64,000 nucleotides of DNA, from the NCBI GenBank assembly GCA_030683995.1, contig JAUXPH010000048.1, positions 62,001-126,000 of the forward strand. Reading direction: 5' to 3'. The notes below the pieces were generated by a model. That model did no database searches. It saw only the letters and a program-made list of their open reading frames with translations, and had not been told where the DNA came from. This document shows, in pieces, positions 41,907-50,705 of the stretch. A program made the translations under genes and the position numbers. This stretch comes from Lutibacter sp. (lineage in GTDB: Bacteria > Bacteroidota > Bacteroidia > Flavobacteriales > Flavobacteriaceae). Numbering within the stretch: the first letter of the stretch is position 1; each line of letters starts with the position of its first letter.

Positions 41907-41940
41907 AAAAAACACCATATTTTACAATGGTGCTTTTTTC
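41907..41940 (-). terminator. Terminator downstream of the 30-residue gene
   Basis: AAAAAACACCAT / ATGGTGCTTTTTT hairpin with an eight-base loop and runs on both sides. No other gene ends near it on the minus strand. Confidence 0.75.
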
Positions 41941-42008
41941 ATTAAAAATTATCCTCAACCCCTTAGAATAATTAATAAATCGATTTTCTCTTTTTTAAAA
42001 TTATATTT

Positions 42009-42101
42009 TTAAGAAAAGATCGCGAGGCTCATTATCACAAAGGAATAACTCCAAACAATGATGATAATTAGAATTACAAATGCAATTTCATTTTTTTTCA
42101 T
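42009..42101 (-). CDS. 30-residue single-pass membrane microprotein
   Basis: The product is MKKNEIAFVILIIIIVWSYS followed by FVIMSLAIFS: a positively charged start and one membrane helix. Its stop is about 70 nt before an intrinsic terminator that otherwise has no gene, which supports it being transcribed. A small size like this gives weak statistical support. It resembles small regulatory membrane peptides only in general form. Confidence 0.5.
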   Translation of the reverse strand: MKKNEIAFVILIIIIVWSYSFVIMSLAIFS

Positions 42102-42410
42102 AACAGAAAATAATTTATACACACGTTAAACAGTATAATAAAAATCATTTAAATTCATACTATATCCATATTATCCGATAAATGGTTTTTGATCTGTTTG
42201 TGACAAATAATTTGTATTGGCAAAAACTTTGGTGTCATTTATCAATCATTCTGTAATAAAAGTTAATATATATGACAGTAAGAGCAAAAACGGACAATAG
42301 GATGGTGTTCATAGGGTTTTTTGAGGGTTTATTTCAATTAAATGGCATCAATAGATGGACATTTGTTTTAAAGGTTTTTATATTTTTAAATTATATAATG
42401 CTTGGAAAAA

Positions 42411-42441
42411 CCAAACCTTACAGATTTCCGTAAGGTTTTGG
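42411..42441 (-). terminator. Second of two tandem terminators after the response regulator
   Basis: CCAAACCTTAC / GTAAGGTTTTGG stem; near-copy of the hairpin 110 bp upstream. Confidence 0.7.
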
Positions 42442-42518
42442 CATTTATCTTTCTTTTTCTATTATTGGTTTAGCAAATTCCCTTATAATGCTTCAAAGAT
42501 AACTTCCTAAAAAGAAAA

Positions 42519-42540
42519 ACCTTACGGGTTTCCGTAAGGC
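42519..42540 (-). terminator. Terminator of the response regulator gene
   Basis: CCTTACGG / CCGTAAGG stem, followed on the minus strand by TTTTTCTTTTT; 25 nt after the stop. Confidence 0.85.
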
Positions 42541-42564
42541 ATAAACTATTTTGTTGTCATTTTT

Positions 42565-43233
42565 TTAAATAAGGCCTAAATCTTTGGCAATTGAGACCAA
42601 ATGGGTAGGATTGTTGGCATTAAAATGTTCTCTCAAAAATTTTAATTTTTTTTCAATGGAACTGATGCTTGTTGGCAACCATTCTTTTTCTTTAAGTATA
42701 TCACTAATTTGTTCTTGTGAATATCCGTCAGAAAGACATTTTATCAGAAAAAGATCATAGTCAACAATTTCAATCGCTTCACTTTTGGAGATTGCATTTG
42801 CGCAATGTGGGGATATATATAAACTTTTATTATTGTATATTTTTTGCAGGGCTTGCTTTAATTCCCGCAAACCGTCTCTGCTTTTCCATACATAAGCATT
42901 GATTTTATATTCATTGAATAATTTTTGTATGGTATAGGTTTTGTCTTCAATGGAAAATACGGCAATTTTTAAATCAGGAAACTCTTTTCTGACCGTTTTT
43001 ATCAGCGCATCACCTGAAGTTATCTGCTGTTCTGTGGCATCTTTCTCAAATGATAAATCACTGATCAATAAATCATAAGGAATATTGTCTAAATGCGCTC
43101 TTTTTAGTTTTAAAAATGCTTCATCACAATATTGCACATTATCAATTTGCGCTATGCCCATTTTTGTAAGTTCGGCTTTTATTCCGCTATTGATAAAGTC
43201 CATATCTTCTGCAATCAATACTTTTTGAAACAT
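42565..43233 (-). CDS. NarL-type response regulator
   Basis: The product has 222 residues. The receiver (MFQKVLIAEDMDFINSGIKAEL; DLLISDLSF with phospho-acceptor Asp; VFSIED; YVWKSRDG) is followed by a C-terminal LuxR-like helix-turn-helix (about 160-222: YDLFLIKCLSDGYSQEQISDILKEKEWLPTSISSIEKKLKFLREHF). The spacing of the helices differs from canonical LuxR, as in other Bacteroidota regulators paired with TPR kinases. It starts 4 nt after the kinase stop and is cotranscribed with it. Confidence 0.9.
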   Translation of the reverse strand: MFQKVLIAEDMDFINSGIKAELTKMGIAQIDNVQYCDEAFLKLKRAHLDNIPYDLLISDLSFEKDATEQQITSGDALIKTVRKEFPDLKIAVFSIEDKTYTIQKLFNEYKINAYVWKSRDGLRELKQALQKIYNNKSLYISPHCANAISKSEAIEIVDYDLFLIKCLSDGYSQEQISDILKEKEWLPTSISSIEKKLKFLREHFNANNPTHLVSIAKDLGLI

Positions 43234-43237
43234 AATT

Positions 43238-45184
43238 TTAATTTTTAAAACTTATAAAAGCTTTAAACCCATTGTTTAATGCCGTATCAAAGGTAATTGT
43301 TCCATTTATTGATTTTATACGGGTTTCCACATTTGAAAGTCCGTTTTTGAAAGTTAATGTTTCCAAATTCAATCCGATACCATTGTCGGAATAATTTATG
43401 GTGTACTGATTTTTTATATTTTGAAAAGTAATTGCCACCAATGAAGCTTCACTATGTTTGCGCATATTTACCATAAATTCCTGCAGAATTCTATACAGCT
43501 CAATTTGTTTTTCTTTGTTGATTTCAGCCAAAGCAACTTTATGGATGTCTTTTAAAATAACGGTGGTTTTATCAGTATTGAAACTTGTCAGCATTGTTTT
43601 TAAAAAATACTCGAATTTTGCTCCTGTTTCAATGAAATTGTTTTCGTGAGAAATATTACGGGTCAATAAATACACTTTTTCCAAATCGTCCAAGAGTTCA
43701 TTTTTGGGATTTTCGGTATATTGAACCTTGTTCATAATATTGACCACATTATTTGCGACTTCATCGTGAATTTTTTTCGAAATCCGAGTTTCTGTTTTGT
43801 AAACTTCAGCTCTTTTTTCCTGATGGTGTTTTTGTTTTCGATAATAAACAAAAATCAACAATCCCAGGATAACGGAGCTTCCAAATACACCGGCAATTAT
43901 TTTTGTGGTTTTTTCTTTTTCCAATTCCAATTGTTTTTCCGATGCAATAATTTTTAATTGTAAATTTTCCTCCCGATTTTTTTCAGTATCATACCTCACT
44001 TTTGCAAATTTATTTAAGGCTTTTTGTTCGGCCTCATTTATGCTGTCGTTTAGTTTAACATAACGAATGTAATATGCTTTTGCCATATTGGAAGTGTCAA
44101 ATTCAATGAGTTTTTCCAAAGCCTCCAATTGATCTTGCGGACTCTTTTGATCAGTGGCTTGCTTGTACATTTTAGTGGCATATTCCAGAGCTGTATTAGG
44201 ATTTTTCTCTTTGTAATAATCAGAAAGATGCGCGTAGCTTGCAATCAATCCGAATAAATCATTTTCATTTAATCGAATAGACAAGGCTTTAAGCAAATCG
44301 GGGAGTACTGCCGCATTTTTGTTGGCCGACCATTTGGTAAAAGCGAGATTGTCTATAATTCTCGCTTCGGTTTTTGGGTTGTTGATTAAAATAGTGTCAT
44401 TTAATATCTCAGAAAGCAAAGCAATTGATTTGTCATATTCCTTAAGATCCCTAAAAGCATTTGCTTTATTATTTTTACACGTAACTTTACTTAAATCATT
44501 TGTTGAGATACTGATGGCTTTATCATACCAATAAATGGCCTCGTGAAAATCTTTTTGCTTCCTTGAAGAAATGGCCAAACAATTATAAATGGCATTCAGA
44601 TAAATATCATTGTTTTTATTAAGGTATTTCAATGCTTGTACTGCAGTATTATCACTTCCGCTATAATCGCCAAGATCAGATTGTATGATGGCCATTTGCG
44701 CCAAATTTTCACCAATTTTTGCGCTGTCACCCAAATTTATATGAATTTGTTTGGATCGTTCATAACTTAGGAAAGCACTGTCTTTTTCATAGTTTAGACC
44801 ATAATAATAGGCCAATCTGGAATAATTATCGCCAATAGCTGCCGAATCTTTGTTTTTTACCGTTAATTGCAATAATTCCTTGCTGCTGTTTATTGCACTG
44901 TCGAGCTGTTTTAGGTTGCCAAATAAATAAATTTTATGGCCCAGTATTTCTTCAATCCGTTTTGAATTAGGATTGGTTTTTTTTTCAATTTCGATGGCTT
45001 TGTTGGCATAATTTAAACAAGCAATATCTCCAAAAGAGGCGTCTTTCATTTTTTGCATATAAGAACTGACGGCATCTGCTGTAGGTTTTTCAGCAGTTTC
45101 AACGCGCTCCTTGTTGTTGCAAGACACAATTTGCAAAAGACTAAAAATTAAAAAAAAGAGGCTTGTAACTTTTAAATATTTCAT
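43238..45184 (-). CDS. TPR-containing sensor histidine kinase (lipoprotein type)
   Basis: The product has 648 residues from the ATG at 45184, giving a signal peptide with lipobox LQIVSC; an ATG 24 nt upstream spoils the signal. Residues about 30-390 are TPR units (ALKYLNKNNDIYLNAIYNCLA; EAIYWYDKAISIST). One membrane helix (IIAGVFGSSVILGLLIFVYY) leads to a cytoplasmic HisKA_3-type part (ISKKIHDEVANNV, His as phosphosite) and HATPase (YSDNGIGLN; NGLSNVETRIKSING). It senses a periplasmic signal through the TPRs and passes phosphate to the NarL-type regulator. Confidence 0.92.
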   Translation of the reverse strand: MKYLKVTSLFFLIFSLLQIVSCNNKERVETAEKPTADAVSSYMQKMKDASFGDIACLNYANKAIEIEKKTNPNSKRIEEILGHKIYLFGNLKQLDSAINSSKELLQLTVKNKDSAAIGDNYSRLAYYYGLNYEKDSAFLSYERSKQIHINLGDSAKIGENLAQMAIIQSDLGDYSGSDNTAVQALKYLNKNNDIYLNAIYNCLAISSRKQKDFHEAIYWYDKAISISTNDLSKVTCKNNKANAFRDLKEYDKSIALLSEILNDTILINNPKTEARIIDNLAFTKWSANKNAAVLPDLLKALSIRLNENDLFGLIASYAHLSDYYKEKNPNTALEYATKMYKQATDQKSPQDQLEALEKLIEFDTSNMAKAYYIRYVKLNDSINEAEQKALNKFAKVRYDTEKNREENLQLKIIASEKQLELEKEKTTKIIAGVFGSSVILGLLIFVYYRKQKHHQEKRAEVYKTETRISKKIHDEVANNVVNIMNKVQYTENPKNELLDDLEKVYLLTRNISHENNFIETGAKFEYFLKTMLTSFNTDKTTVILKDIHKVALAEINKEKQIELYRILQEFMVNMRKHSEASLVAITFQNIKNQYTINYSDNGIGLNLETLTFKNGLSNVETRIKSINGTITFDTALNNGFKAFISFKN

Positions 45185-45472
45185 GCCTACAAAATAAGAT
45201 AAAAGCATTAATTATTTACTATTTAATTTTCGCTTTTTTACATTGAAGATGTTCTGTTCAACTTTATCACCAGTTTCAAATGTTACTCTAAAATACGCAG
45301 CACAACAGACCCTAAATGCTTTACAAGATACAAATCGTCAGAGATCCATATTAATTTCTTGTAGCAGGGAAAAGAAAAAACTTAAAAAAATTTATTTTGA
45401 ATACTTTTATAGAATTAGCTACGTTATAATTATACTTAGGTCTTTATTGACCTTCTTTTTCATAGCAATTTT
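45185..45472 (+). other. Probable plus-strand transcript of unknown kind
   Basis: The segment has no recognisable gene but leads into a terminator that works only in the plus direction. A 79-codon frame (45243-45482) runs into the terminator stem and looks accidental. A small RNA or a short gene is possible. Confidence 0.35.
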
Positions 45473-45500
45473 CCCACCATAGTCTATCTGTGGTGGGTTT
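45473..45500 (+). terminator. Plus-strand terminator without assigned gene
   Basis: CCCACCAT / GTGGTGGG stem followed on the plus strand by TTTTTTATTTATTTTTTT. On the minus strand no T-run follows, so it does not serve the MFS gene well. Confidence 0.7.
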
Positions 45501-45501
45501 T

Positions 45502-46644
45502 TTATTTATTTTTTTGCTGATGTTTGAAGAAAAGTTGTGACAATGGAATAAATAGCAAACCAGCGACAACAAAAATATAAAAGGCATACTTTAAGCTAAA
45601 TGCGTGTGCCACATAGCCTACCAATGGCGGACCAATAAGCATTCCTACCGTAGCGTATGTTGATATAATTGAAATCGCCATTCCCGGTGAATATTTTTTT
45701 GAGGTTCCGGCAAGCATAAATGTCATCGGGAATATAGCGGCCGTTCCCAAACCCACCAAGCAAAAACCTATCAAAGCCGGATAGAAATAGGGGAAGGTTA
45801 TTGCCAATAAAATACCAGCAGCAATTAATAACGAACTAAAAATATAGGTTTTTTTCAATCCAATAGCATCCATTAATCTGTCTGAATAAAACCTGGAGAA
45901 AGCCATTGCTGCCATAAATAATAAATATCCATAGGTAAAAATAGGTTCATTTATCACTTCTTTGAAATAAACACCGCTCCAGTCGAACATTCCTCCTTCA
46001 CAAATTGCAGCAAAAAAGACCAGCAATCCTAAATAGAAAATAAAAGGATCAGGTTTTCCGAAAATTAATTTATTGCCAAAAGTTGATTTATCATTCTTAA
46101 GTGTATAGGAGAATACCGATAAGGAAAGGAATGCGATAAATACGGCTATTATGGTTAAGTGGCTATGTAAAGGCACATTGTATTTTACCATAACGGTCGA
46201 AAAAACAACGCCTAACAATCCGCCAGTACTCCAAAGACCATGAAAAGATCCCACAATTTTTTTTGTATATTTTTTTTGAATGGTAATGGATTGCGTATTC
46301 ATTGAAATGTATAAAATACGCGAACTAAAAGAATACAAACTAAGCGCCGCAACCAACAAAAATGGGGTATCGGCAAAACCAATAAACGCCAAGGCCAATG
46401 TTAAAAACATCATTGCCACAATTAACGGTAAACGACTGTCAAATTTTGAAACAAGCCAGCCTGAAATTGGCAATCCAATAAGCGAACTAATTGGCATTGA
46501 AAGTAGTACCGTGCCTAATTGTGCTTCATTGAAATCGAAAAAATCTTTTATGGTAGGGATTCGCGATGCCCAAGTGGCAAAACATAAACCCGATAAAAAG
46601 AAATAGGTACTTAAGGCAGCGCGTTGCTTTTTTTTTAATGGCAT
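45502..46644 (-). CDS. MFS transporter
   Basis: The product has 380 residues from the ATG at 46644 (MPLKKKQRAALSTYFFLSGLCFATWASRIPTIKD); a start 30 nt earlier is possible. It has twelve membrane segments. The opening WASRIPTIKD and later GSFHGLWSTGGLLGVVFS are typical of the Bacteroidota/actinobacterial MFS group related to YbjJ and fucose-permease-like proteins. The substrate is unknown. Single gene. Confidence 0.88.
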   Translation of the reverse strand: MPLKKKQRAALSTYFFLSGLCFATWASRIPTIKDFFDFNEAQLGTVLLSMPISSLIGLPISGWLVSKFDSRLPLIVAMMFLTLALAFIGFADTPFLLVAALSLYSFSSRILYISMNTQSITIQKKYTKKIVGSFHGLWSTGGLLGVVFSTVMVKYNVPLHSHLTIIAVFIAFLSLSVFSYTLKNDKSTFGNKLIFGKPDPFIFYLGLLVFFAAICEGGMFDWSGVYFKEVINEPIFTYGYLLFMAAMAFSRFYSDRLMDAIGLKKTYIFSSLLIAAGILLAITFPYFYPALIGFCLVGLGTAAIFPMTFMLAGTSKKYSPGMAISIISTYATVGMLIGPPLVGYVAHAFSLKYAFYIFVVAGLLFIPLSQLFFKHQQKNK

Positions 46645-46756
46645 TTTAAAATAAATCTTCGGCAAAAATAACAAAGTAATCGCTAAGAAACTTTTAATTT
46701 AAGTTTATTAATTCACTTTTTAAAAGTAGCTATTATTTCAAAAATTTCGCAAAAAT

Positions 46757-46793
46757 TAAAAAGCCCGTAAACATTATGTTTACGGGCTTTTGG
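46757..46793 (-). terminator. Terminator of tRNA-Ser
   Basis: AAAGCCCGTAAAC / GTTTACGGGCTTT stem; on the minus strand it is followed by a T-rich run. It lies about 22 nt after the tRNA. Confidence 0.85.
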
Positions 46794-46814
46794 TGAAATT
46801 TGATGTTCTCAAAG

Positions 46815-46899
46815 CGGAGAAAGAGGGATTCGAACCCCCGGAGGTGTGACCCTCAACAGTTTTCAAGACTGCCGCAATCGACCACTCTGCCATTTCTCC
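46815..46899 (-). tRNA. tRNA-Ser (anticodon TGA)
   Basis: 85 nt. The acceptor GGAGAAA pairs with TTTCTCC, with discriminator G. The anticodon arm CAGTCTTGAAAACTG carries TGA. A long variable arm typical of class II tRNA follows, then the T-arm with GGTTCGAATCC. CCA is not encoded. Confidence 0.95.
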
Positions 46900-46986
46900 T
46901 TTAGCGAGGGCAAATATAGAACCCTTTTTTGTTTTTCTGAAACTTTTTAGTGTTTTTTTTAGGATATTTTTCAGCTTAAATTTAAG

Positions 46987-46994
46987 TACATTTG
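46987..46994 (+). promoter_or_regulatory. Candidate -7 box of the TauE/SafE gene
   Basis: TACATTTG, a perfect TAnnTTTG, 17 nt before the ATG. No convincing -33 TTG was seen. Confidence 0.35.
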
Positions 46995-47011
46995 TTTACT
47001 TAAATAACCAA

Positions 47012-47764
47012 ATGAATCCAATTTTAGAAATAGTCCTGTTAATTGTCGTAGGTTTTGTGGCAGGCGTTGTAAATACCATTGCAGGCGGCGGTTCCTTATT
47101 AACCTTGCCAATTTTAATTTTTTTGGGATTGCCGCCCAATGTCGCCAACGGAACAAATAGGGTTGCCATTTTATTTCAAAGCATTTCCACGGCTGCCGGC
47201 TTCAAAAGCAAAGGCGTTTTAACCTTACCGTTTAGCATTTATGTGGGTATTTCGGCATTGATAGGCGCCATTGTAGGCGCAAAAATCGCGATCGACATCA
47301 AAGGCGAAACTTTTAATAAAATATTGGCCATTATGATGGTTGTCGTGGTGGTTTATATGGTTTTTAGCAGTAAATACAAACAGCTCAATAGCGCCGAAAA
47401 AACCACCGGAAAACCCTTATGGTTAAGTGTTTTTTTATTTTTTTTCATCGGTATTTATGCCGGTTTTATCCAGGCTGGGGTCGGATTTATGATTCTGTTG
47501 GTTTTATCGTCCGTCAATAATATTTCATTGGTAAAAAGCAACGCCATCAAGGCAATTATCACTATTTTGTCTACCATCGCGGCATTTGCGGTATTTGCTT
47601 TTAACGATGCAATCGACTGGAAAATGGGACTTATCTTGGCTGTCGGAACCGCTTTGGGCGGCTGGTTTTCAAGCCGTTGGTCTGTTAAAGGCGGAGACGC
47701 GCTGGTTAAAAAGTTTTTAATCGTCATGGTGGTCATTATGGCTGTAAAACTTTGGTTTTTTTAA
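47012..47764 (+). CDS. TauE/SafE-family (TSUP) membrane exporter
   Basis: The product has 250 residues and about eight membrane segments with an internal repeat: VGFVAGVVNTIAGGGSLLTLPILIFLGLPPNVANGTNRVAI in the first half and IGIYAGFIQAGVGFMILLVLSSV in the second. These GG/AG-rich motifs mark the sulfite exporter TauE/SafE family. The substrate is likely a sulfur oxyanion or organic acid, not determined. It is alone, followed by a cluster of repeats. Confidence 0.92.
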   Translation: MNPILEIVLLIVVGFVAGVVNTIAGGGSLLTLPILIFLGLPPNVANGTNRVAILFQSISTAAGFKSKGVLTLPFSIYVGISALIGAIVGAKIAIDIKGETFNKILAIMMVVVVVYMVFSSKYKQLNSAEKTTGKPLWLSVFLFFFIGIYAGFIQAGVGFMILLVLSSVNNISLVKSNAIKAIITILSTIAAFAVFAFNDAIDWKMGLILAVGTALGGWFSSRWSVKGGDALVKKFLIVMVVIMAVKLWFF

Positions 47765-47770
47765 ATTGAT

Positions 47771-47886
47771 TTGGGCCTGCCCGCCTTTTTGGAGGGCGTT
47801 CCCCGCCAGCTGACAGGCCTGCCTGCCGGCAGGCAGGTCGGGCTTTCCGTTTCAATCTTTTTTACCCTGAGCGGAGCCGAAGGGCA
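47771..47886. repeat. GC-rich interspersed repeats
   Basis: Contains the palindrome GCCTGCCGGCAGGC (47821-47834) and, after a spacer, ACCCTGAGCGGAGCCGAAGGG. The first type also appears near 3608-3655 and 15626-15645, the second near 5900, 31482 and 49322. Confidence 0.7.
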
Positions 47887-47914
47887 ATCCCTAACCAAAT
47901 CGAATTACGATTTA

Positions 47915-48024
47915 ACAGATAACATATAACACTTAACATATAACATTTACCATATAACATATAACAAATAACAAATAACGAATAACCTATAACAAATAAC
48001 ATATAACATATAACATTTAACGCC
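47915..48024 (+). repeat. Degenerate ATATAACA tandem array, nearly G-free
   Basis: About a dozen units of ACATATAACA-like sequence (7-10 bp). The plus strand has almost no G for 100 nt. It lies just upstream of the aroC promoter region. Confidence 0.8.
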
Positions 48025-48139
48025 ACGCCAGATAATCAAAACAAAATTCATTTATTTTTCAAATTAACAAATGTTGTGAATTTTAGTGTTTATCGCTTAT
48101 TTCAACCGATAAATAAATCCTCCTTAAATTTCTTTTTTT

Positions 48140-48147
48140 TACATTTG
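48140..48147 (+). promoter_or_regulatory. Candidate -7 box of aroC
   Basis: TACATTTG, perfect TAnnTTTG, 17 nt before the ATG; no clear -33 box. Confidence 0.4.
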
Positions 48148-48164
48148 TTACTTAAAATTTTACG

Positions 48165-49226
48165 ATGGCGAACACATTTGGAAAAATATTTACACTCACA
48201 ACTTTCGGGGAATCTCACGGTGAAGCAATTGGCGGAATCATAGACGGCTGTCCGGCCGGAATTGAATTGAATCTGGATACCGTGCAATATGAAATGAACA
48301 GAAGAAAACCTGGACAATCCAAAATTGTGACGCAACGTAAAGAGCCTGATGAAGTGCAATTTTTATCCGGAATTTTTGAAGGAAAAACCACAGGCGCTTC
48401 CATCGGATTTATCATCAAAAATGCAAACCAGCGTTCCAACGATTATGAGCATATAAAAGATGCTTACCGTCCTTCTCACGCTGATTATACCTACGATAAA
48501 AAATATGGTGTTCGCGATTATCGCGGTGGCGGACGCACGTCTGCCCGCGAAACTGCGAATTGGGTTGTGGGCGGTGCTGTTGCAAAACAGGTGATTTCCG
48601 ACATAAAAATAAATGCTTTTACGTCTTCCGTAGGGAAAATTTTTATGGAAAAACCTTATCAGGAGGTCGATTTCAACAACATTGAAAACAACGATGTGCG
48701 TTGTCCGGATGCCGCAACTGCCGAAAAAATGATTGCACGCATCAATGAAATTAAAAAACAGGGCGACACCATTGGAGGAACCGTAACTTGTGTGATTCAA
48801 AATGTGCCTGTTGGATTGGGAGAACCTATTTTCGATAAATTACACGCGCAATTGGGTAAAGCGATGTTGTCCATCAATGCCGTAAAAGGCTTTGAATATG
48901 GCAGCGGATTTTGTGGCGCAAAAATGAAAGGAAGTGAACACAACGATATTTTTAATGCCGACGGAACCACCACAACAAACTTATCCGGCGGAATTCAGGG
49001 AGGCATCAGCAACGGCATGGATATTTATTTTCGGGTGGCTTTTAAACCTGTCGCCACCATTATGCAAGCGCAACAAACCATCGATAAAGACGGAAATATT
49101 GTTGAAATGCACGGAAAAGGCCGCCACGATCCTTGTGTTGTGCCACGCGCCGTTCCAATCGTTGAAGCATTGGCAGCGATGGTTTTAACCGATTTTATGC
49201 TGCTGAATTCTTTTAAGAAGTTATAA
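48165..49226 (+). CDS. aroC: Chorismate synthase
   Basis: The product has 353 residues, the usual length. It opens with [23 protein letters not shown] (signature GESHG) and continues with [29 protein letters not shown] and the late [19 protein letters not shown]. It converts 5-enolpyruvylshikimate-3-phosphate to chorismate with reduced FMN, the last step of the shikimate pathway. Monocistronic; the upstream DNA has a G-free repeat array and a TACATTTG box. Confidence 0.98.
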   Translation: MANTFGKIFTLTTFGESHGEAIGGIIDGCPAGIELNLDTVQYEMNRRKPGQSKIVTQRKEPDEVQFLSGIFEGKTTGASIGFIIKNANQRSNDYEHIKDAYRPSHADYTYDKKYGVRDYRGGGRTSARETANWVVGGAVAKQVISDIKINAFTSSVGKIFMEKPYQEVDFNNIENNDVRCPDAATAEKMIARINEIKKQGDTIGGTVTCVIQNVPVGLGEPIFDKLHAQLGKAMLSINAVKGFEYGSGFCGAKMKGSEHNDIFNADGTTTTNLSGGIQGGISNGMDIYFRVAFKPVATIMQAQQTIDKDGNIVEMHGKGRHDPCVVPRAVPIVEALAAMVLTDFMLLNSFKKL

Positions 49227-49241
49227 AGCTGAATGTTTTGA

Positions 49242-49348
49242 TTAAGAATTCCCCTCTTGAGAGGGGTTAGGGGTGTGTTTTTCTTTTAATCGTTTATTTG
49301 TTCGATAGAAAATCCCAAATCTGTCACCCTGAGCGAAGTCGATGGGCT
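49242..49348. repeat. Two interspersed repeats after aroC
   Basis: ATTCCCCTCTTGAGAGGGG with TTAGGGGTGTG (about 49248-49277), then CACCCTGAGCGAAGTCGATGGG (about 49324-49345). These correspond to the target types of MITE copy 2 and copy 1. Confidence 0.6.
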
Positions 49349-49383
49349 AAACTTTTCTCTCTATTCTTTATTCTATGTTCTTT

Positions 49384-49941
49384 TTAAAGATAATACATCA
49401 AAAACAATAATGGAATAATAATTCCCAGCACCATATAAATTCCGCCGCGGCCAATAATGCCTTTTTTTCCTTTTAACATAAACAAGGAGGTGATGGAAAA
49501 CAGAATCAGCGCTCCGGCAAAAATATCCGAAAACCACATCCAGATTTTGTTGGGGTTGTAATGCAAATAATTGACTTCATAAAAAACAGGCCGTTTTTTT
49601 AGGTATTCGGCCCTTCCGTTTCCGCTTTTTACATCCACCAAAATGGATGAACCTCCTTTTAAAAAGATTTTCAAATTGGAAGCGCTGGGGTAGTAGTGCT
49701 GTTTGTAATTTTTTCGATGGTCAACCTTATCCAACAACAACAAAATATTGTTTTTTACTGCAGGCGTGTTTTCTAAATTGATTTCAGTGGTGAAATTCTT
49801 GTTTTCAACAGCATAATTCGGATTCCAATCGCTCAAATGGTTCAACGCGATTCCGGAAATGGCGTAAATTAAGGTGGTGCCAATAAAAAAGAATCCAATA
49901 TCCCTATGAAGTATTCGGCTCCATTTTCGTAAATTTTTCAT
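49384..49941 (-). CDS. PepSY-associated membrane protein
   Basis: The product has 185 residues from the ATG at 49941. The first helix carries WSRILHRDIGFFFIGTTLIYAISGIALNH, the PepSY-associated/iron-regulated membrane pattern. A periplasmic domain of about 100 residues with PNPNKIWMWFS-like end leads to two more helices (DIFAGALILFSITSLFML; GIYMVLGIIIPLLFLMYYL). It starts 13 nt after the lipoprotein gene stop, so they are an operon, possibly redox- or metal-related. Confidence 0.85.
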   Translation of the reverse strand: MKNLRKWSRILHRDIGFFFIGTTLIYAISGIALNHLSDWNPNYAVENKNFTTEINLENTPAVKNNILLLLDKVDHRKNYKQHYYPSASNLKIFLKGGSSILVDVKSGNGRAEYLKKRPVFYEVNYLHYNPNKIWMWFSDIFAGALILFSITSLFMLKGKKGIIGRGGIYMVLGIIIPLLFLMYYL

Positions 49942-49954
49942 AAACAAAAATCGG

Positions 49955-50464
49955 TTAATCTATAACGCTATGAGAAACGTATTTTAAGGTATACAATGAA
50001 ATATGATCGGTATTTTCAGCTTTCATTTGGTCTCTGTAGGTTTGAATATGTTTCTTTTTTGCTTTAAATTGATCTTCGTTTGAAGCGCCTTCAGAATGGC
50101 TTTTAATATTGTCCTCTTCCATTTTTAAACAATACGATTCGTCAATTCTTTCTTCAACCACAATGCCGTTAAATGCAATTTCACTCCCTGTTAAAGTGGC
50201 ATCAAATCGTTCTTCGGAAGTAATATGAATATTGCCTTCATCTGAAACCAGCAATATTTTTTTCCCGCTGTGCTTGCAAACGTGGTCAACAATTCCCTGA
50301 ACTTTCACCTCTTTATTTACAAATTCTCCGGCCTTGACATCAAATTCTCCGATAGCCAAAAATGGAATTTCAGCAGATTTTTCAGCAGATTCAGCTTTAT
50401 TGACCTCTGTTTTACATGAAATTACGGCAATTACCATCGCCAAAACGAATACAATTTTTTTCAT
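49955..50464 (-). CDS. OB-fold-like lipoprotein
   Basis: The product has 169 residues from the ATG at 50464. The lipobox AVISC marks the lipid site. The mature region shows GEFVNKEVKVQGIVDHVCKHSGKKILLVSDEGNIHITSEERFDATLTGSEIAFNGIVVEERID, a pattern of OB-fold proteins, including a CKHSGKK segment that could bind a metal or heme-type ligand. A C-terminal helix follows (QFKAKKKHIQTYRDQMKAE). Cotranscribed with the PepSY-associated protein. Confidence 0.78.
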   Translation of the reverse strand: MKKIVFVLAMVIAVISCKTEVNKAESAEKSAEIPFLAIGEFDVKAGEFVNKEVKVQGIVDHVCKHSGKKILLVSDEGNIHITSEERFDATLTGSEIAFNGIVVEERIDESYCLKMEEDNIKSHSEGASNEDQFKAKKKHIQTYRDQMKAENTDHISLYTLKYVSHSVID

Positions 50465-50585
50465 CACTTAATTTTTAGATTAATCACTTGTGTTTAAAAC
50501 AAGGTCTAAATTAAGTGCGATTGGCAAAATAAATACTGATTAAAATCAGTTGTTGTTGATTTTAAGTCAATTTTAAGGAAACCGT

Positions 50586-50640
50586 TTCTGTGTATTGGTT
50601 AATCGTTTAACTGTTTAATCGTGTAATTGTTTAAATTTTG
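50586..50640. repeat. Degenerate GTTTAATCG tandem array
   Basis: Units GGTTAATCG, TTTAACTG, TTTAATCG, TGTAATTG follow each other with an 8-9 bp period. Confidence 0.6.
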
Positions 50641-50705
50641 GATAGAAAATCTGTAATTTGAAATTTTTACTAGTCTTTTCTCTCTGTTCTATATTCTAGA
50701 ATAAA

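Noticed and set aside
45243-45482. 79-codon plus-strand frame
   Set aside because: It reads into the terminator stem, and its codon use is unlike that of neighbours; only the transcript itself seems likely.
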